Position numbers and translations under genes: made by a program. Source: Rathayibacter sp. VKM Ac-2760 (GTDB lineage Bacteria > Actinomycetota > Actinomycetes > Actinomycetales > Microbacteriaceae). Taken from it: a stretch of 64,000 nt of DNA. The stretch is from NCBI RefSeq assembly GCF_009834185.1, contig NZ_CP047173.1, positions 558,001 to 622,000 on the forward strand, in the 5' to 3' direction. Position 1 is the first letter of the stretch. Every line of letters begins with the position of its first letter. Of the stretch, positions 24,582-33,493 are shown one piece after another. The notes under the pieces were generated by a model. The model saw only the letters and a program-made list of their open reading frames with translations. It had not been told where the DNA came from and ran no database searches.

Positions 24582-26768
24582 TCACGCGTCGACGCGGACG
24601 AGCCGCAGGACGATCGCGCGATCGGCGTGGAAGGTCGGCAGGTCGAGCCCCGCCTCGCGCAGCAGGCTGCCCGAGTAGGCGGGGGCCGGGGCGTCGGAGT
24701 CGAGCGGCACGGTCGACTCCAGCCAGCGCGGGCTCTGCCAGGGCGGACCGAGCGAGCCGGGGCGCGCGGCCTCGACGCGGTAGCGCGCCGCCGGGTCGAG
24801 GCCGGGGAGGCGGACGCGGCGGCGCGAGTCCGCGGTCAGCGCCGGCGTGACCAGCGTGTAGAGCGCCTCCGAGCCGTCGGTCGCGACGACGCCGCGCAGC
24901 GAGGGGGCGTCCGGGTCGGAGTCGCCACTCCCCACGACCCGGCCGGTCGCGATCAGCCCGCGGTGCTCGCGGTACGCCGCGATCCAGCCGGCCAGCACCG
25001 GCTCCTCCTCGGCGCTCAGCTCGCGGAGGTCCCACTCGAGGCCGAAGTGGCCGAGGAACGCGATCGCGCAGCGGGTGTGCAGGTCGCTGGTGCGGCCGGT
25101 GACGGAGTTGACCGGCGAGGCCACGTGCGAGCCGAGCATCTCCGGCGGCACGAGCAGCCCGGTCCAGCGCAGCATCCGCGAGCGGTCCAGCGGGTCCTGG
25201 TTGTCGGAGGTGTGCACCCGGTCGGTGCGCTCGAGGATCCCGAGGTCGACGCGGCCGCCGCCGGAGGCGCAGCTCTCGATCTCGAGCTCCGGATGCCGCG
25301 CGCGCAGCTCGTCGATCAGCCGGTAGAGCGCGAGGGTCTGCTCGTGCACGGCGGCGGCGCCGGTGGCGGGGTGGCCGGCGTCGATCAGATCGCGGTTGTG
25401 GTCCCACTTCAGGTACGCGACGCCGAGGTCGGCGACCAGCCCGTCGAGCACGCCGAGGATGTGCGCGAACGCGTCGGGATTCGTCAGGTCGAGCACCTGC
25501 TGGAAGCGGAACCGCGGCGGCAGCTCCTCGCGGGCGCGCAGGATCCAGTCGGGGTGCGCGCGGGCGAGGTCGGAGTCCTCGTTGATCATCTCGGGCTCGA
25601 CCCAGAGGCCGAACTCCATGCCCAGGCCCCGGACGTGCTCGGCCAGGGGGAGCAGGCCGTCCGGCCAGGAGACGGGGTCGGGCGTCCAGTCGCCGAGGCC
25701 CGCGCGGTCGTCGCTGCGGCCGAGGAACCAGCCGTCGTCGAGCACGTAGCGCTCGACCCCGAGGGTGGCGGCGCGGTCGGCCAGCTCGGCGAGGGTCGCG
25801 AAGTCCTGCTCGAAGTAGACCGCCTCCCAGACGTTGAGGGTGACCGGGCGCGGGCGGAGCGAGGAGCGGGAGCGCTCGCGGAGGAAGGCGTGGAAGCGGG
25901 CCGCGGCGGCGTCGAGGCCGTGGCCGAAGCTGCCGGAGATCCAGGGGGAGTCGTAGCTCTCGCCGCGCGCGAGGCGGACCTCGCCGGGCAGGAGCAGCTC
26001 GCCGCCGCGGAAGGCGAGCCAGCCGTCGCCGCGCTCCACCGCGTGCTCGTGGTTGCCGCCGATGCCGACGTGGCAGAGCCAGACCCGGCCGTCGGCGGCG
26101 TCGAAGCCGGGGGTGCCGATCGCGACGACCGTCGTCGCGTCCAGACCCGTGCGGCCGCGCCGCGAGGAGCGCGAGTGGCTGCCGGTGACGACGGGGTGGC
26201 GCTGCGGGATCTTCTCGGTGCCCCAGCGGCCGGCGAAGTCCAGGATCTCGCGGGCCTCGGTGGGGATCCGCAGGGCGGGGTCGACGCCGATCACGTCGAG
26301 GTGCCCGTCGCCGTCGTTGCGGACGGCGACGCGGGTCCTGAGCAGTCCGGCGGGTGAGAGAACGATCTCCAGAACCACCTCGATTCCGGCCTGCGCGTCG
26401 TGCGCCTCGACCGTCACCGCGGCGCTGCCGGGCTGCACGACGGCGCCCGCCGCGAGGGCCTCGCCGTCCACCGAGACGGCGTCGACGGTGAGCCGCGGCG
26501 ACCAGCCGGCGCCCTCGCGGTGCACTCGGAGACCGGGCAGACCGGCCCAGCCGAAGGTGTGCTCGGGCAGGATCCCGGGCTCGTAGGGCACGTCCGAACC
26601 GCCCGCCATCCCCGTCCTCTCGGGAGTTCTTGCGAAACCGGCGAGGTCGTCGTCGCTCGCGTCGATCCGCGGACCCCAGTGCAGCAGCACCGGCAGATCA
26701 CCCCCCGACTGAGTGAGGAGGACGGACACGTCATCGGCGACGAGATGGATCACTCTCGGGGATTGCAT
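24582..26768 (-). CDS. Glycoside hydrolase family 36 alpha-galactosidase
   Basis: 728 residues, the usual length for bacterial GH36. The N-terminal beta-supersandwich (to about 320) is followed by the catalytic barrel with nucleophile Asp456 in LKWDHNRD and acid/base Asp522 in SDNQD, and ESCASGGGRVDLG between them. It hydrolyses alpha-1,6-galactosides such as raffinose-family sugars or galactomannan fragments. No signal peptide. ATG 26768 has AGGA upstream. It heads the minus-strand GH36-GH51-GH27 operon and is divergent from GH127 across a 150-nt shared promoter region. Confidence 0.93.
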   Translation of the reverse strand: MQSPRVIHLVADDVSVLLTQSGGDLPVLLHWGPRIDASDDDLAGFARTPERTGMAGGSDVPYEPGILPEHTFGWAGLPGLRVHREGAGWSPRLTVDAVSVDGEALAAGAVVQPGSAAVTVEAHDAQAGIEVVLEIVLSPAGLLRTRVAVRNDGDGHLDVIGVDPALRIPTEAREILDFAGRWGTEKIPQRHPVVTGSHSRSSRRGRTGLDATTVVAIGTPGFDAADGRVWLCHVGIGGNHEHAVERGDGWLAFRGGELLLPGEVRLARGESYDSPWISGSFGHGLDAAAARFHAFLRERSRSSLRPRPVTLNVWEAVYFEQDFATLAELADRAATLGVERYVLDDGWFLGRSDDRAGLGDWTPDPVSWPDGLLPLAEHVRGLGMEFGLWVEPEMINEDSDLARAHPDWILRAREELPPRFRFQQVLDLTNPDAFAHILGVLDGLVADLGVAYLKWDHNRDLIDAGHPATGAAAVHEQTLALYRLIDELRARHPELEIESCASGGGRVDLGILERTDRVHTSDNQDPLDRSRMLRWTGLLVPPEMLGSHVASPVNSVTGRTSDLHTRCAIAFLGHFGLEWDLRELSAEEEPVLAGWIAAYREHRGLIATGRVVGSGDSDPDAPSLRGVVATDGSEALYTLVTPALTADSRRRVRLPGLDPAARYRVEAARPGSLGPPWQSPRWLESTVPLDSDAPAPAYSGSLLREAGLDLPTFHADRAIVLRLVRVDA

Positions 26769-26800
26769 GAGGACATTCCTACCGTCGATCCTGAGCGGAG

Positions 26801-26890
26801 TACAGTCAGAGATCGATCTCGACCGCGGTCGATCCGCGATCCCTCCATCCGCGACCGATCCACCCGCGACCGATCCATCCACCACCGCGA
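26801..26890. promoter_or_regulatory. Divergent promoter region with palindrome and GATCC-rich repeats
   Basis: A TACAGT -10-like box (26801-26806) on the plus strand is followed by the perfect palindrome GAGATCGATCTC (26809-26820). From about 26828 to 26890 the leader is a degenerate direct repeat built on GCGACCGATCCACC/GCGATCC units. This GATC-rich leader lies before the GH127 ribosome binding site and could bind a shared regulator; it resembles the palindrome at 13819-13832. Confidence 0.4.
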
Positions 26891-26918
26891 TCCACCCACT
26901 CGACGACGAGGAGCCTCC

Positions 26919-28751
26919 ATGCCGCTGACCCACCCGGCCCCGCACGAGTCCCGCCTGGAGCGCGGCGTGCTCGACGCCCGGCGGCGGCTCAACCGCGACT
27001 ACCTCCTCTCGCTGAGCGACGAGGGGCTGCTGCAGAACTTCCGCATCGAGGCCGGGATCGGCGACCAGGGCTGGCACCTGCACCCGTCCGAGGAGTCGCG
27101 CGAGGCCCGCGGCCTCGACCGGCACTGGGGCTGGGAGACGCCCGGCTCGCAGCTGCGCGGGCACTTCCTCGGCCACTGGCTCTCGGCCGCGGCGCGCGAG
27201 GTCGCGGTCACCGGCGACGCCCTGCTGCGCGCGCGGCTCGACTCCGTGCTCGACGGTCTCGAGCAGTGCCAGGAGGAGAACGGCGGCGGCTGGATCTGGG
27301 CGATCCCGCGCGGCTACCTCGACCGCCTGGCGACCGGACGCCCGATCTGGGCGCCGCAGTACGCGATGCACAAGCTGCTGATGGGCCTGGTCGACCTGCA
27401 CCTCGACCTCGGCGACGAGCGGGCGCTGCTGCTGGCGCGGGCGGCGACGACCCCGCTGCTGGAGTGGGTCCGCGGCTTCGACGACGCCGCGTTCCAGGAG
27501 ATCCTCGAGGTCGAGACCGGCGGCATGCTCGAGGTCTGGGCCGACCTGCTCGCGATCACCGGCGACCCCGTCTACACCGAGCTGCTCGGCCGCTACGACC
27601 GCCGCTCCCTCTTCGACGGCCTGCTCGAGGGCCGCGACATGCTCACGAACAAGCACGCCAACACCACGATCCCCGAGGTGCTCGGCGCCGCCCGCGCCTA
27701 CGAGGTCACGGGCGACGAGCGCTGGCGCCGGATCGTCGAGGCCTACTGGGAGCAGGCCGTCACCCGCCGCGGCACCTTCTGCACGGGAGGTCAGACCTCC
27801 GGCGAGATCTGGACGCCGCCCTTCGCGTTCGCGGCCCGCCGCGGCGAGAAGACGCAGGAGCACTGCACGGTCTACAACATGATCCGGCTCGCCGACGTGC
27901 TGCTGCGCTGGACCGGAGAGCTCGCCTACGCCGACTACATCGAGCGGAACCTCTGGAACGGCCTGCTCGCCCAGCAGAACCCGCGGACCGGGATGGTCGC
28001 CTACTTCCTGCCGCTCGAGGGCGGCGCCCGCAAGGACTGGGGCAGCCCGACCGAGGACTTCTGGTGCTGCCACGGCACGCTGGTGCAGGCGCACACCCGG
28101 CACTCCGGGCTCGTCTTCTACCGCGGCGGCGACGCCGAGCTGACGATCGCGCAGCACGTCGACGCGAGCGTCCGCATGGCGACGGCGGCGGGCGAGGCGG
28201 CCGTGCGGGTCGAGGTGCTCGACAACGCCGGCTACGTCGGGCCGGACGCGAACGCGGGGGAGGCGGGCGATGCGCACCGGCCCTCCGCCTCGCGGATCCG
28301 CATCGAGGTGGAATCGGCGGAGGGGGTCGCGCTGCAGGTGCGGATCCGGGTGCCGGAGTGGACCGTCGGCGAGCCGGGTGTCGCGGGCGACACCGCGCGG
28401 GTCGAGCGCCTCGACGGCGCGCTGCTGCTGGCGCACCCCGGCGGCCGCACCGGCGTCGACCTCGCCTTCGGCACCGAGATCCGCGCCGTGCCGATCCCGG
28501 ACGAGCCCGGCACCGTCGCGTTCGTCGAGGGGCCGGTCGTGCTGGCCGGCCTCGTCGACCGCGAGGTGAGCCTCCGCGGCCGCCTCGAGGACGCCCCCGC
28601 GCTGCTCGCCCCCGACAACGAGCGGCAGTGGACCCAGTGGCTCCGCGGCTACCGGACCGTCGGCCAGCCGTCCTCGATCCGCTTCCGGCCCCTGCACGAG
28701 GTCGTCGACGAACCCTTCTCGCTGTACTTCCCGGTCTCGGCCGGGAGCTGA
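26919..28751 (+). CDS. Glycoside hydrolase family 127 beta-L-arabinofuranosidase
   Basis: 610 residues, (alpha/alpha)6 barrel followed by beta domains. The zinc and catalytic residues are all recognisable: Glu314 and Cys316 in EHCTVYN, Cys383 and Cys384 in FWCCHGT; by analogy with HypBA1 the first of the CC pair (Cys383) is the nucleophile. The enzyme releases beta-L-arabinofuranose, for example from the arabino-oligosaccharides of hydroxyproline-rich plant glycoproteins. No signal peptide. ATG 26919 follows GACGAGGAG. It is transcribed away from the GH36 operon and is followed 37 nt later by an MFS gene. Confidence 0.93.
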   Translation: MPLTHPAPHESRLERGVLDARRRLNRDYLLSLSDEGLLQNFRIEAGIGDQGWHLHPSEESREARGLDRHWGWETPGSQLRGHFLGHWLSAAAREVAVTGDALLRARLDSVLDGLEQCQEENGGGWIWAIPRGYLDRLATGRPIWAPQYAMHKLLMGLVDLHLDLGDERALLLARAATTPLLEWVRGFDDAAFQEILEVETGGMLEVWADLLAITGDPVYTELLGRYDRRSLFDGLLEGRDMLTNKHANTTIPEVLGAARAYEVTGDERWRRIVEAYWEQAVTRRGTFCTGGQTSGEIWTPPFAFAARRGEKTQEHCTVYNMIRLADVLLRWTGELAYADYIERNLWNGLLAQQNPRTGMVAYFLPLEGGARKDWGSPTEDFWCCHGTLVQAHTRHSGLVFYRGGDAELTIAQHVDASVRMATAAGEAAVRVEVLDNAGYVGPDANAGEAGDAHRPSASRIRIEVESAEGVALQVRIRVPEWTVGEPGVAGDTARVERLDGALLLAHPGGRTGVDLAFGTEIRAVPIPDEPGTVAFVEGPVVLAGLVDREVSLRGRLEDAPALLAPDNERQWTQWLRGYRTVGQPSSIRFRPLHEVVDEPFSLYFPVSAGS

Positions 28752-28788
28752 TGGACAGGACCCCCTCCGTGACCTGCGCTCCGCGCCC

Positions 28789-30096
28789 ATGACCGCCGCC
28801 GCCTCCACCACCGCCGTGATGCCCCGTGGCCGGCTGCTGCTGCCGATCTTCGCGATGCTCGTCGGCTTCGGGCCGCTCACCATCGACCTGGTGCTGCCCT
28901 TCCTGCCGACGCTGCAGGACGACCTGGGCGTCTCGGTCGCCACCGCCCAGCTGGTCGTCACCGGCGCGACCTTCGGCTTCGCGGCCGGCCAGCTCGTCTC
29001 CGGTCCGCTGAGCGACGCGGTCGGCCGCAAGTGGCCGCTCGGCGTCTCGGCGGCCCTGCACATCGCGGCGAGCCTCGTCGCGGCGATGACCTCGGACACC
29101 GCGGTGCTGCTCTCGGCCCGCTTCGTCCAGGGCGCGGCCTGCACCGCGGCCGGAGTGGTCGTCACCGCGATCGTCCGCGATCTCTACAGCGGCAAGAAGC
29201 TCGTGACGATGCTCGCGAACCTCGCCGTGATCGTCTCGGTCTTCCCGATCCTGGTGCCCTCCGTCGGCGCGCAGCTGACCAAGGTGATCGACTGGCGCGG
29301 CTCCTTCCTCGCGGTCGCCGCGTGGGGTGCGCTCGCCACCGCGATCGCGCTGCTGGTGCTGCCCGAGACGCTGCCCCGCGAGCGCCGGCATCAGGGCGGG
29401 CTCGGCCCGTCGCTGCGCAACTCGTTCGGGATGCTGAGGCGGCCACGGGTGCTGGCGCTCGCCGCCGCCTCGGCCGCCGGCTGGTCGGTCGGCTTCGCCT
29501 ACCTGGCCACCGCGCCCTTCCTCTACACGAACGTCTACGCGGTCGGGCCGGACCTCTACGGGCTGCTGTTCCTGGCGACCTCGCTGGTCACGATCGCGGT
29601 CGGGCAGACGACGGGTCGGGTGATCGTGCCGCGGTTCGGGCCGCGCTTCGCCATGTTCGCCTCGGCGATCGTCACGGGCCTCGGCGCCGTCGTGGTCGCG
29701 GTGCTCGCCCTCACCGGCACGCAGCCGCTGCTCGTCGTCGTCGGCGCGCTGACCTTCGCGCTCGCCGGGCGCTCGCTCGGCTTCGCGCCGGTGCAGTACC
29801 TCTCGCTGCAGGGCCCGTCGAGCGAGGCGGGCAGCGTCACCGCGATCCTCGGCACGGTCAGCTTCACGGCCGCCGGACTGGTGATGCCGGTGATGGGCGC
29901 GTGGGCGGAGATCTCGCTGATCCCGTTCGCGATCCTCCTGCTCGTCGCGGCGCTCGTCGTGGGCGGGGTGGCGCTGCTGTTCCGGCCGGGCTCGCGGCGC
30001 TTCGACCCGGGGGCGCGGCGGCTCGAGGACGAGCCGCGGCCGGCGGAGGACGCGAGGTCCGCCGAGTCCACGAGCCCCGCCGATGAGAAGCACTGA
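28789..30096 (+). CDS. MFS multidrug transporter, Bcr/CflA family
   Basis: A 435-residue membrane protein with 12 predicted segments. Segments 1-3 carry the motifs FGPLTIDLVLPFLPTLQDDL and QLVSGPLSDAVGRKWPL (motif A of drug:H+ antiporters), characteristic of the Bcr/CflA group. It is likely a proton-coupled exporter of drugs or small metabolites. The C-terminal tail is charged and disordered-looking. It sits between two carbohydrate genes in the same direction, so a role in sugar efflux is possible but unproven. Confidence 0.9.
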   Translation: MTAAASTTAVMPRGRLLLPIFAMLVGFGPLTIDLVLPFLPTLQDDLGVSVATAQLVVTGATFGFAAGQLVSGPLSDAVGRKWPLGVSAALHIAASLVAAMTSDTAVLLSARFVQGAACTAAGVVVTAIVRDLYSGKKLVTMLANLAVIVSVFPILVPSVGAQLTKVIDWRGSFLAVAAWGALATAIALLVLPETLPRERRHQGGLGPSLRNSFGMLRRPRVLALAAASAAGWSVGFAYLATAPFLYTNVYAVGPDLYGLLFLATSLVTIAVGQTTGRVIVPRFGPRFAMFASAIVTGLGAVVVAVLALTGTQPLLVVVGALTFALAGRSLGFAPVQYLSLQGPSSEAGSVTAILGTVSFTAAGLVMPVMGAWAEISLIPFAILLLVAALVVGGVALLFRPGSRRFDPGARRLEDEPRPAEDARSAESTSPADEKH

Positions 30097-30121
30097 CATG
30101 ACCCTCCAGGAAGGAACCCCC

Positions 30122-32323
30122 GTGGAACTCCGCTCCAGCGACTACACCCTGCGCGCCCGCGCGGGCGGCCTCGAGGTGCTCGCGGGCGAGCACGTCCTGT
30201 ACGCCAACGACCGCCCGCTGCGCGTCACGGTCAAGACCGTCACCGCGATCAGCGAGTACTCCGGCGCGCCCTACGACGACGTCGCGGTGGCGGACGGGGC
30301 GCTCACCGCCACCGGCACGATCACCGTGCGCTCGGGCTCGTCCTTCGCCGTCACCGACGTCTGGCGCGTCGCCGGCGCGGGCTTCTCCGTGCACCGCGAG
30401 GTCGAGGTGCTCGCGGCCGGCGGCGACCTCGGCTTCTCCACCGCGATCTCGCTCGGGCTGGCCGGCTCCGACGACCTGCGCGACTACGAGTGCTTCGCGC
30501 CCGGCGCCTGGTACCGCGACAACGCCTTCGGCCCGGCCGACGCGATGGGCCGCGACCCCGGCAGCGAGTACTTCTGGCGCACCGAGACCCACTACGCGCT
30601 GCCGCTGTTCGCCGCGCAGAGCCTCGCCACCGGCGAGACCGTGGCGCTCTCGCGCTGGGCGGCCGACGTCACCCTGCCGCGCCTGGACGTGGTCCGCTCG
30701 GAGAACTTCACCGACCCGGAGTGCACCGTCGGCTCGATCGGCCTGAGCCGCCCGCAGGGCACCACCCTGAACTACCTCTACTACGGCTTCGGCGTGCGGA
30801 CGCCGCTCGACGAGGAGCCGGCCGGCCTCTCGATCGACTACGTCTACCCCGGCGCCGACGGTGAGCGCCCGGTCGACAACCCCTACTCCGGGCTCGACTA
30901 CGACGCGGCGCCGAAAGCCCTCCAGCGGGTCAACCACCCGGTCGAGGTCGGCTTCCGCCAGCGCTACGCCGTGGCCGTCGACCTCGGCCGCCACGACGAC
31001 TTCGCGACGATGATGCGCGCCACCTGGCGCAGCGCCTACGCGCGCCTCCGCGACGACCTGTTCGAGGTCGACAACGAGCGGCACTTCCATCACGGCATGG
31101 CGATCCTGCAGCGCCTCACCCGCCGCTACGGCGACGCCTGGGGCCTGCCGTTCGCCTGCCAGCTGCCGGACCTGGACGTCTCGAGCGTCTCGTTCCAGTT
31201 CGGCTTCGTCGGCCAGCAGCCCGGCATCGGCTACCAGCTGCTGCGCTACGGCGACCGCGAGGGCGTGCCCGAGGCGTTCGAGCAGGGCGTCGGCATCGTC
31301 GACTTCTGGGCGCGGACGGCGCTGCCCGAGTCCGGCCCGCCGCGGATGTGCTTCAACCCCGCCCTCGGCGGCTTCGAGCCGTACCCGCACTACCTCCGGA
31401 TGCTCGCCGACGGCGTGGAGGCGATCCTCGACGCCTACCTGCAGCTGCGCGGCCTCGGCGACGAGCGGCCGGTCTGGCTCGAGTTCTGCCGGCGGACGGC
31501 CGACTGGCTGCTCGAGGTGCAGGACGCCGACGGCAGCTTCCACCGCGCCTACAACGCCGACGGCTCGGTGCGGATGGACTCGCGCTCGAACACCCCCAGC
31601 GTGATCCGCTTCCTCGTCCAGCTGCACCTGGTGACGGGGGAGCCCCGCTACCGCGCGGCCGCCGTGCGCGCCGGCGAGTGGTCGTTCGCGAACATCCACC
31701 GCACCCTCGAGTACCGCGGCGGCACCTGCGACAACGCGGACATCCAGGACAAGGAGGCTGGCATCTACGGCCTGTTCGGCTTCCTCGCGCTCTACGACCT
31801 GACCGAGGGGCACCGCTGGCTGGAGGGCGCCGTCCGCGCCGCCGACTACACCGAGACCTGGACCTACGCCTGGTCCTTCCCGGTGCGCACGCCCTGGCCG
31901 CGGCACCCCTTCAACCGGTACTCGATCAGCGGCCAGAGCATCATCACCCTCGGCGGCGGGGCCGATGTGTACCTGGCGGCCTGCTCGTACAGCTACTACC
32001 GGCTGTTCCTGATCACCGGCGACGACCACTACCGCGACGTCGCCGAGTTCCTGCAGCGCAACACCCGGCAGTCGACCGACGTCGATGGCAGCATCGGCTA
32101 CGCGATGCCCGGCCTCGGCCACGAGAGCGGCGACTTCGCGAGCCAGATGCTGCGCAGCCACTACCACTGGCTGCCCTGGTGCACCTTCGTCGAGGTCGAC
32201 CCGTCCTCGCGCCTGCGCGACACCTTCGGCGTCTACGAGATCGCCGACGCGCAGCGCCTGCCCGCCGCGGAGCTGGCGGCCCGCAACCGCATCTACGACC
32301 GCTACGGGCGGCCGGACGCCTGA
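30122..32323 (+). CDS. Putative carbohydrate-active protein, six-hairpin-like, unrecognised family
   Basis: 733 residues. I take GTG 30122 because AGGAAGGAA lies 6 nt upstream; ATG codons at 30083 and 30098 lack this and overlap the MFS gene or its edge. The first about 300 residues look like a beta-sandwich (alternating short strands; VWRVAGAGFSVHREVEV). The rest is helical with repeated aromatic and Asp/Gly motifs of (alpha/alpha)6-barrel enzymes: WLLEVQDADGSFHRAYNADGS near 465, GGTCDNADIQDKEAGIYGLFGF near 535 and PFNRYSISGQSIITLGGGAD near 605. I do not recognise a numbered family. No signal peptide. Neighbours suggest action on a plant-derived glycoside or uronide; aromatic- and acid-rich loops are candidates for the active site. 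Confidence 0.75.
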   Translation: MELRSSDYTLRARAGGLEVLAGEHVLYANDRPLRVTVKTVTAISEYSGAPYDDVAVADGALTATGTITVRSGSSFAVTDVWRVAGAGFSVHREVEVLAAGGDLGFSTAISLGLAGSDDLRDYECFAPGAWYRDNAFGPADAMGRDPGSEYFWRTETHYALPLFAAQSLATGETVALSRWAADVTLPRLDVVRSENFTDPECTVGSIGLSRPQGTTLNYLYYGFGVRTPLDEEPAGLSIDYVYPGADGERPVDNPYSGLDYDAAPKALQRVNHPVEVGFRQRYAVAVDLGRHDDFATMMRATWRSAYARLRDDLFEVDNERHFHHGMAILQRLTRRYGDAWGLPFACQLPDLDVSSVSFQFGFVGQQPGIGYQLLRYGDREGVPEAFEQGVGIVDFWARTALPESGPPRMCFNPALGGFEPYPHYLRMLADGVEAILDAYLQLRGLGDERPVWLEFCRRTADWLLEVQDADGSFHRAYNADGSVRMDSRSNTPSVIRFLVQLHLVTGEPRYRAAAVRAGEWSFANIHRTLEYRGGTCDNADIQDKEAGIYGLFGFLALYDLTEGHRWLEGAVRAADYTETWTYAWSFPVRTPWPRHPFNRYSISGQSIITLGGGADVYLAACSYSYYRLFLITGDDHYRDVAEFLQRNTRQSTDVDGSIGYAMPGLGHESGDFASQMLRSHYHWLPWCTFVEVDPSSRLRDTFGVYEIADAQRLPAAELAARNRIYDRYGRPDA

Positions 32324-32378
32324 CCGCGGGCGGCGGTCGGCGGGCGGCGTCCTGCGGGCGGCCTCCTGCCGGGCGTCC

Positions 32379-33485
32379 GGCTGCACCTCCGGCTGCACCT
32401 CCGGCTGCACCTCCGGCTCGCGGAACCGCGTCCGGCTCGCTGAATCCGCTCGTTCCCGCGTGCCCAGGCGTATTCCGCGAGCCGGAGGTCGCCCCAGCAA
32501 ACCTTCGGCTCGCGGTTCCGAGTCCGGCTCGCTGGATCCGCCCGTTTCGGCGTGCCGAGGCGTGTTCCGCGCGCCGGAGGTCGCTCCGGCAGACTTTCGG
32601 CTCGCGGTTCCGAGTCCGGCTCGCTGGATCCGCCCGTTTCGGCGTGCCGAGGCGTGTTCCGCGCGCCGGAGGTCGCCCCGGCAGACTTTCGGCGGACCTC
32701 CGGCTCGCGGTTCCGAGTCCGGCTCGCTGGATCCGCTCGTTTCGGCGTGCCGAGGCGTGTTCCGCGTGCCGGAGTTCGCTCCGGCAGACTTTCGGCGGAT
32801 CTCCGGCTCGCGGTTCCGAGTCCGTCTCGCTCGAATTCGCCTGTTTCGGCGTGCCGAGGCGCATTCCGCGTGCCGGAGGTCGCTCCGGGAGACCTTCGGC
32901 GGATCTTCGGCTTGCGGTTGCGAGTCCGTCTCGCTGGATTCGCCTGTTTCGGCGTGCCGAGGCGTGTTCCGCGTTCCGGAGGTCGCTCGGGCGGACCTTC
33001 GGCGGATCTCCGGCTCGCGATTCCGAGTCCGTCTCGCTCGATTCGCCTGTTTCGGCGTGCCGAGGCGTGTTCCGCGTGCCGGAGGTCGCCCCGGCAGACT
33101 TTCGGCTCGCGATTCCGAGTCCGGCTCGCTGGATTCGCCTGTTTCGGCGTGCCGAGGCGTGTTCCGCGTGCCGGAGGTCGCTCCGGCCGACTTTCGGCTC
33201 GCGGTTCCGAGTCCGGCTCGCTGGATTCGCCCGTTTCGGCGTGCCGAGGCGTGTTCCGCGTGCCGGAGTTCTCTCCGGCCGACCTTCGGCGGACTTCCGG
33301 CTCGCGGTTCCGAGTCCGGCTCGCTGGATCCGCTCGTTTCGGCGTGCCCAGGCGTGTTCCGCGTGCCGGAGCTCACCCCAGCCGAGCTTCGGCGGACCTC
33401 CGGCTCGTGGTTCCACGTCCGGCTCGCCGGATCCGCCCGTTTCGGCGTGCCGGGGGCGATCCCGCGAGCCGGAGGTGCTCGGTCC
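32379..33485. repeat. Tandem array of about 11 nested inverted-repeat units
   Basis: A 1.1-kb non-coding array. It opens with three exact 12-bp copies of ggctgcacctcc (32379-32414), then about 11 units beginning GGCTCGCGGTTCCGAGTCC and ending GTTCCGCGTGCCGGAGG. Units are about 92 bp, or about 103 bp where an extra GGCGGACCTCC-like block is present. The two ends of each unit are inverted repeats (CCTCCGGCTCGCGG against CCGCGTGCCGGAGG) and an inner pair (GGCTCGCTGG against TTCGGCGTGCC) is nested, so each unit can fold into a long hairpin. Several reading frames stay open through the array, but there is no ribosome binding site or consistent frame. It fills the gap between convergent genes. Confidence 0.9.
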
Positions 33486-33493
33486 CGGCGGCC

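Noticed and set aside
24627..26357. 576-codon plus-strand frame opposite the GH36 gene
   Set aside because: Low-complexity Ala/Val/Gly/Asp shadow. The GH36 gene carries nucleophile and acid/base motifs in the other strand.
32379..33485. CRISPR array
   Set aside because: Units are contiguous, diverged and palindromic throughout, without unique spacers of constant length, and no cas gene is in the window.
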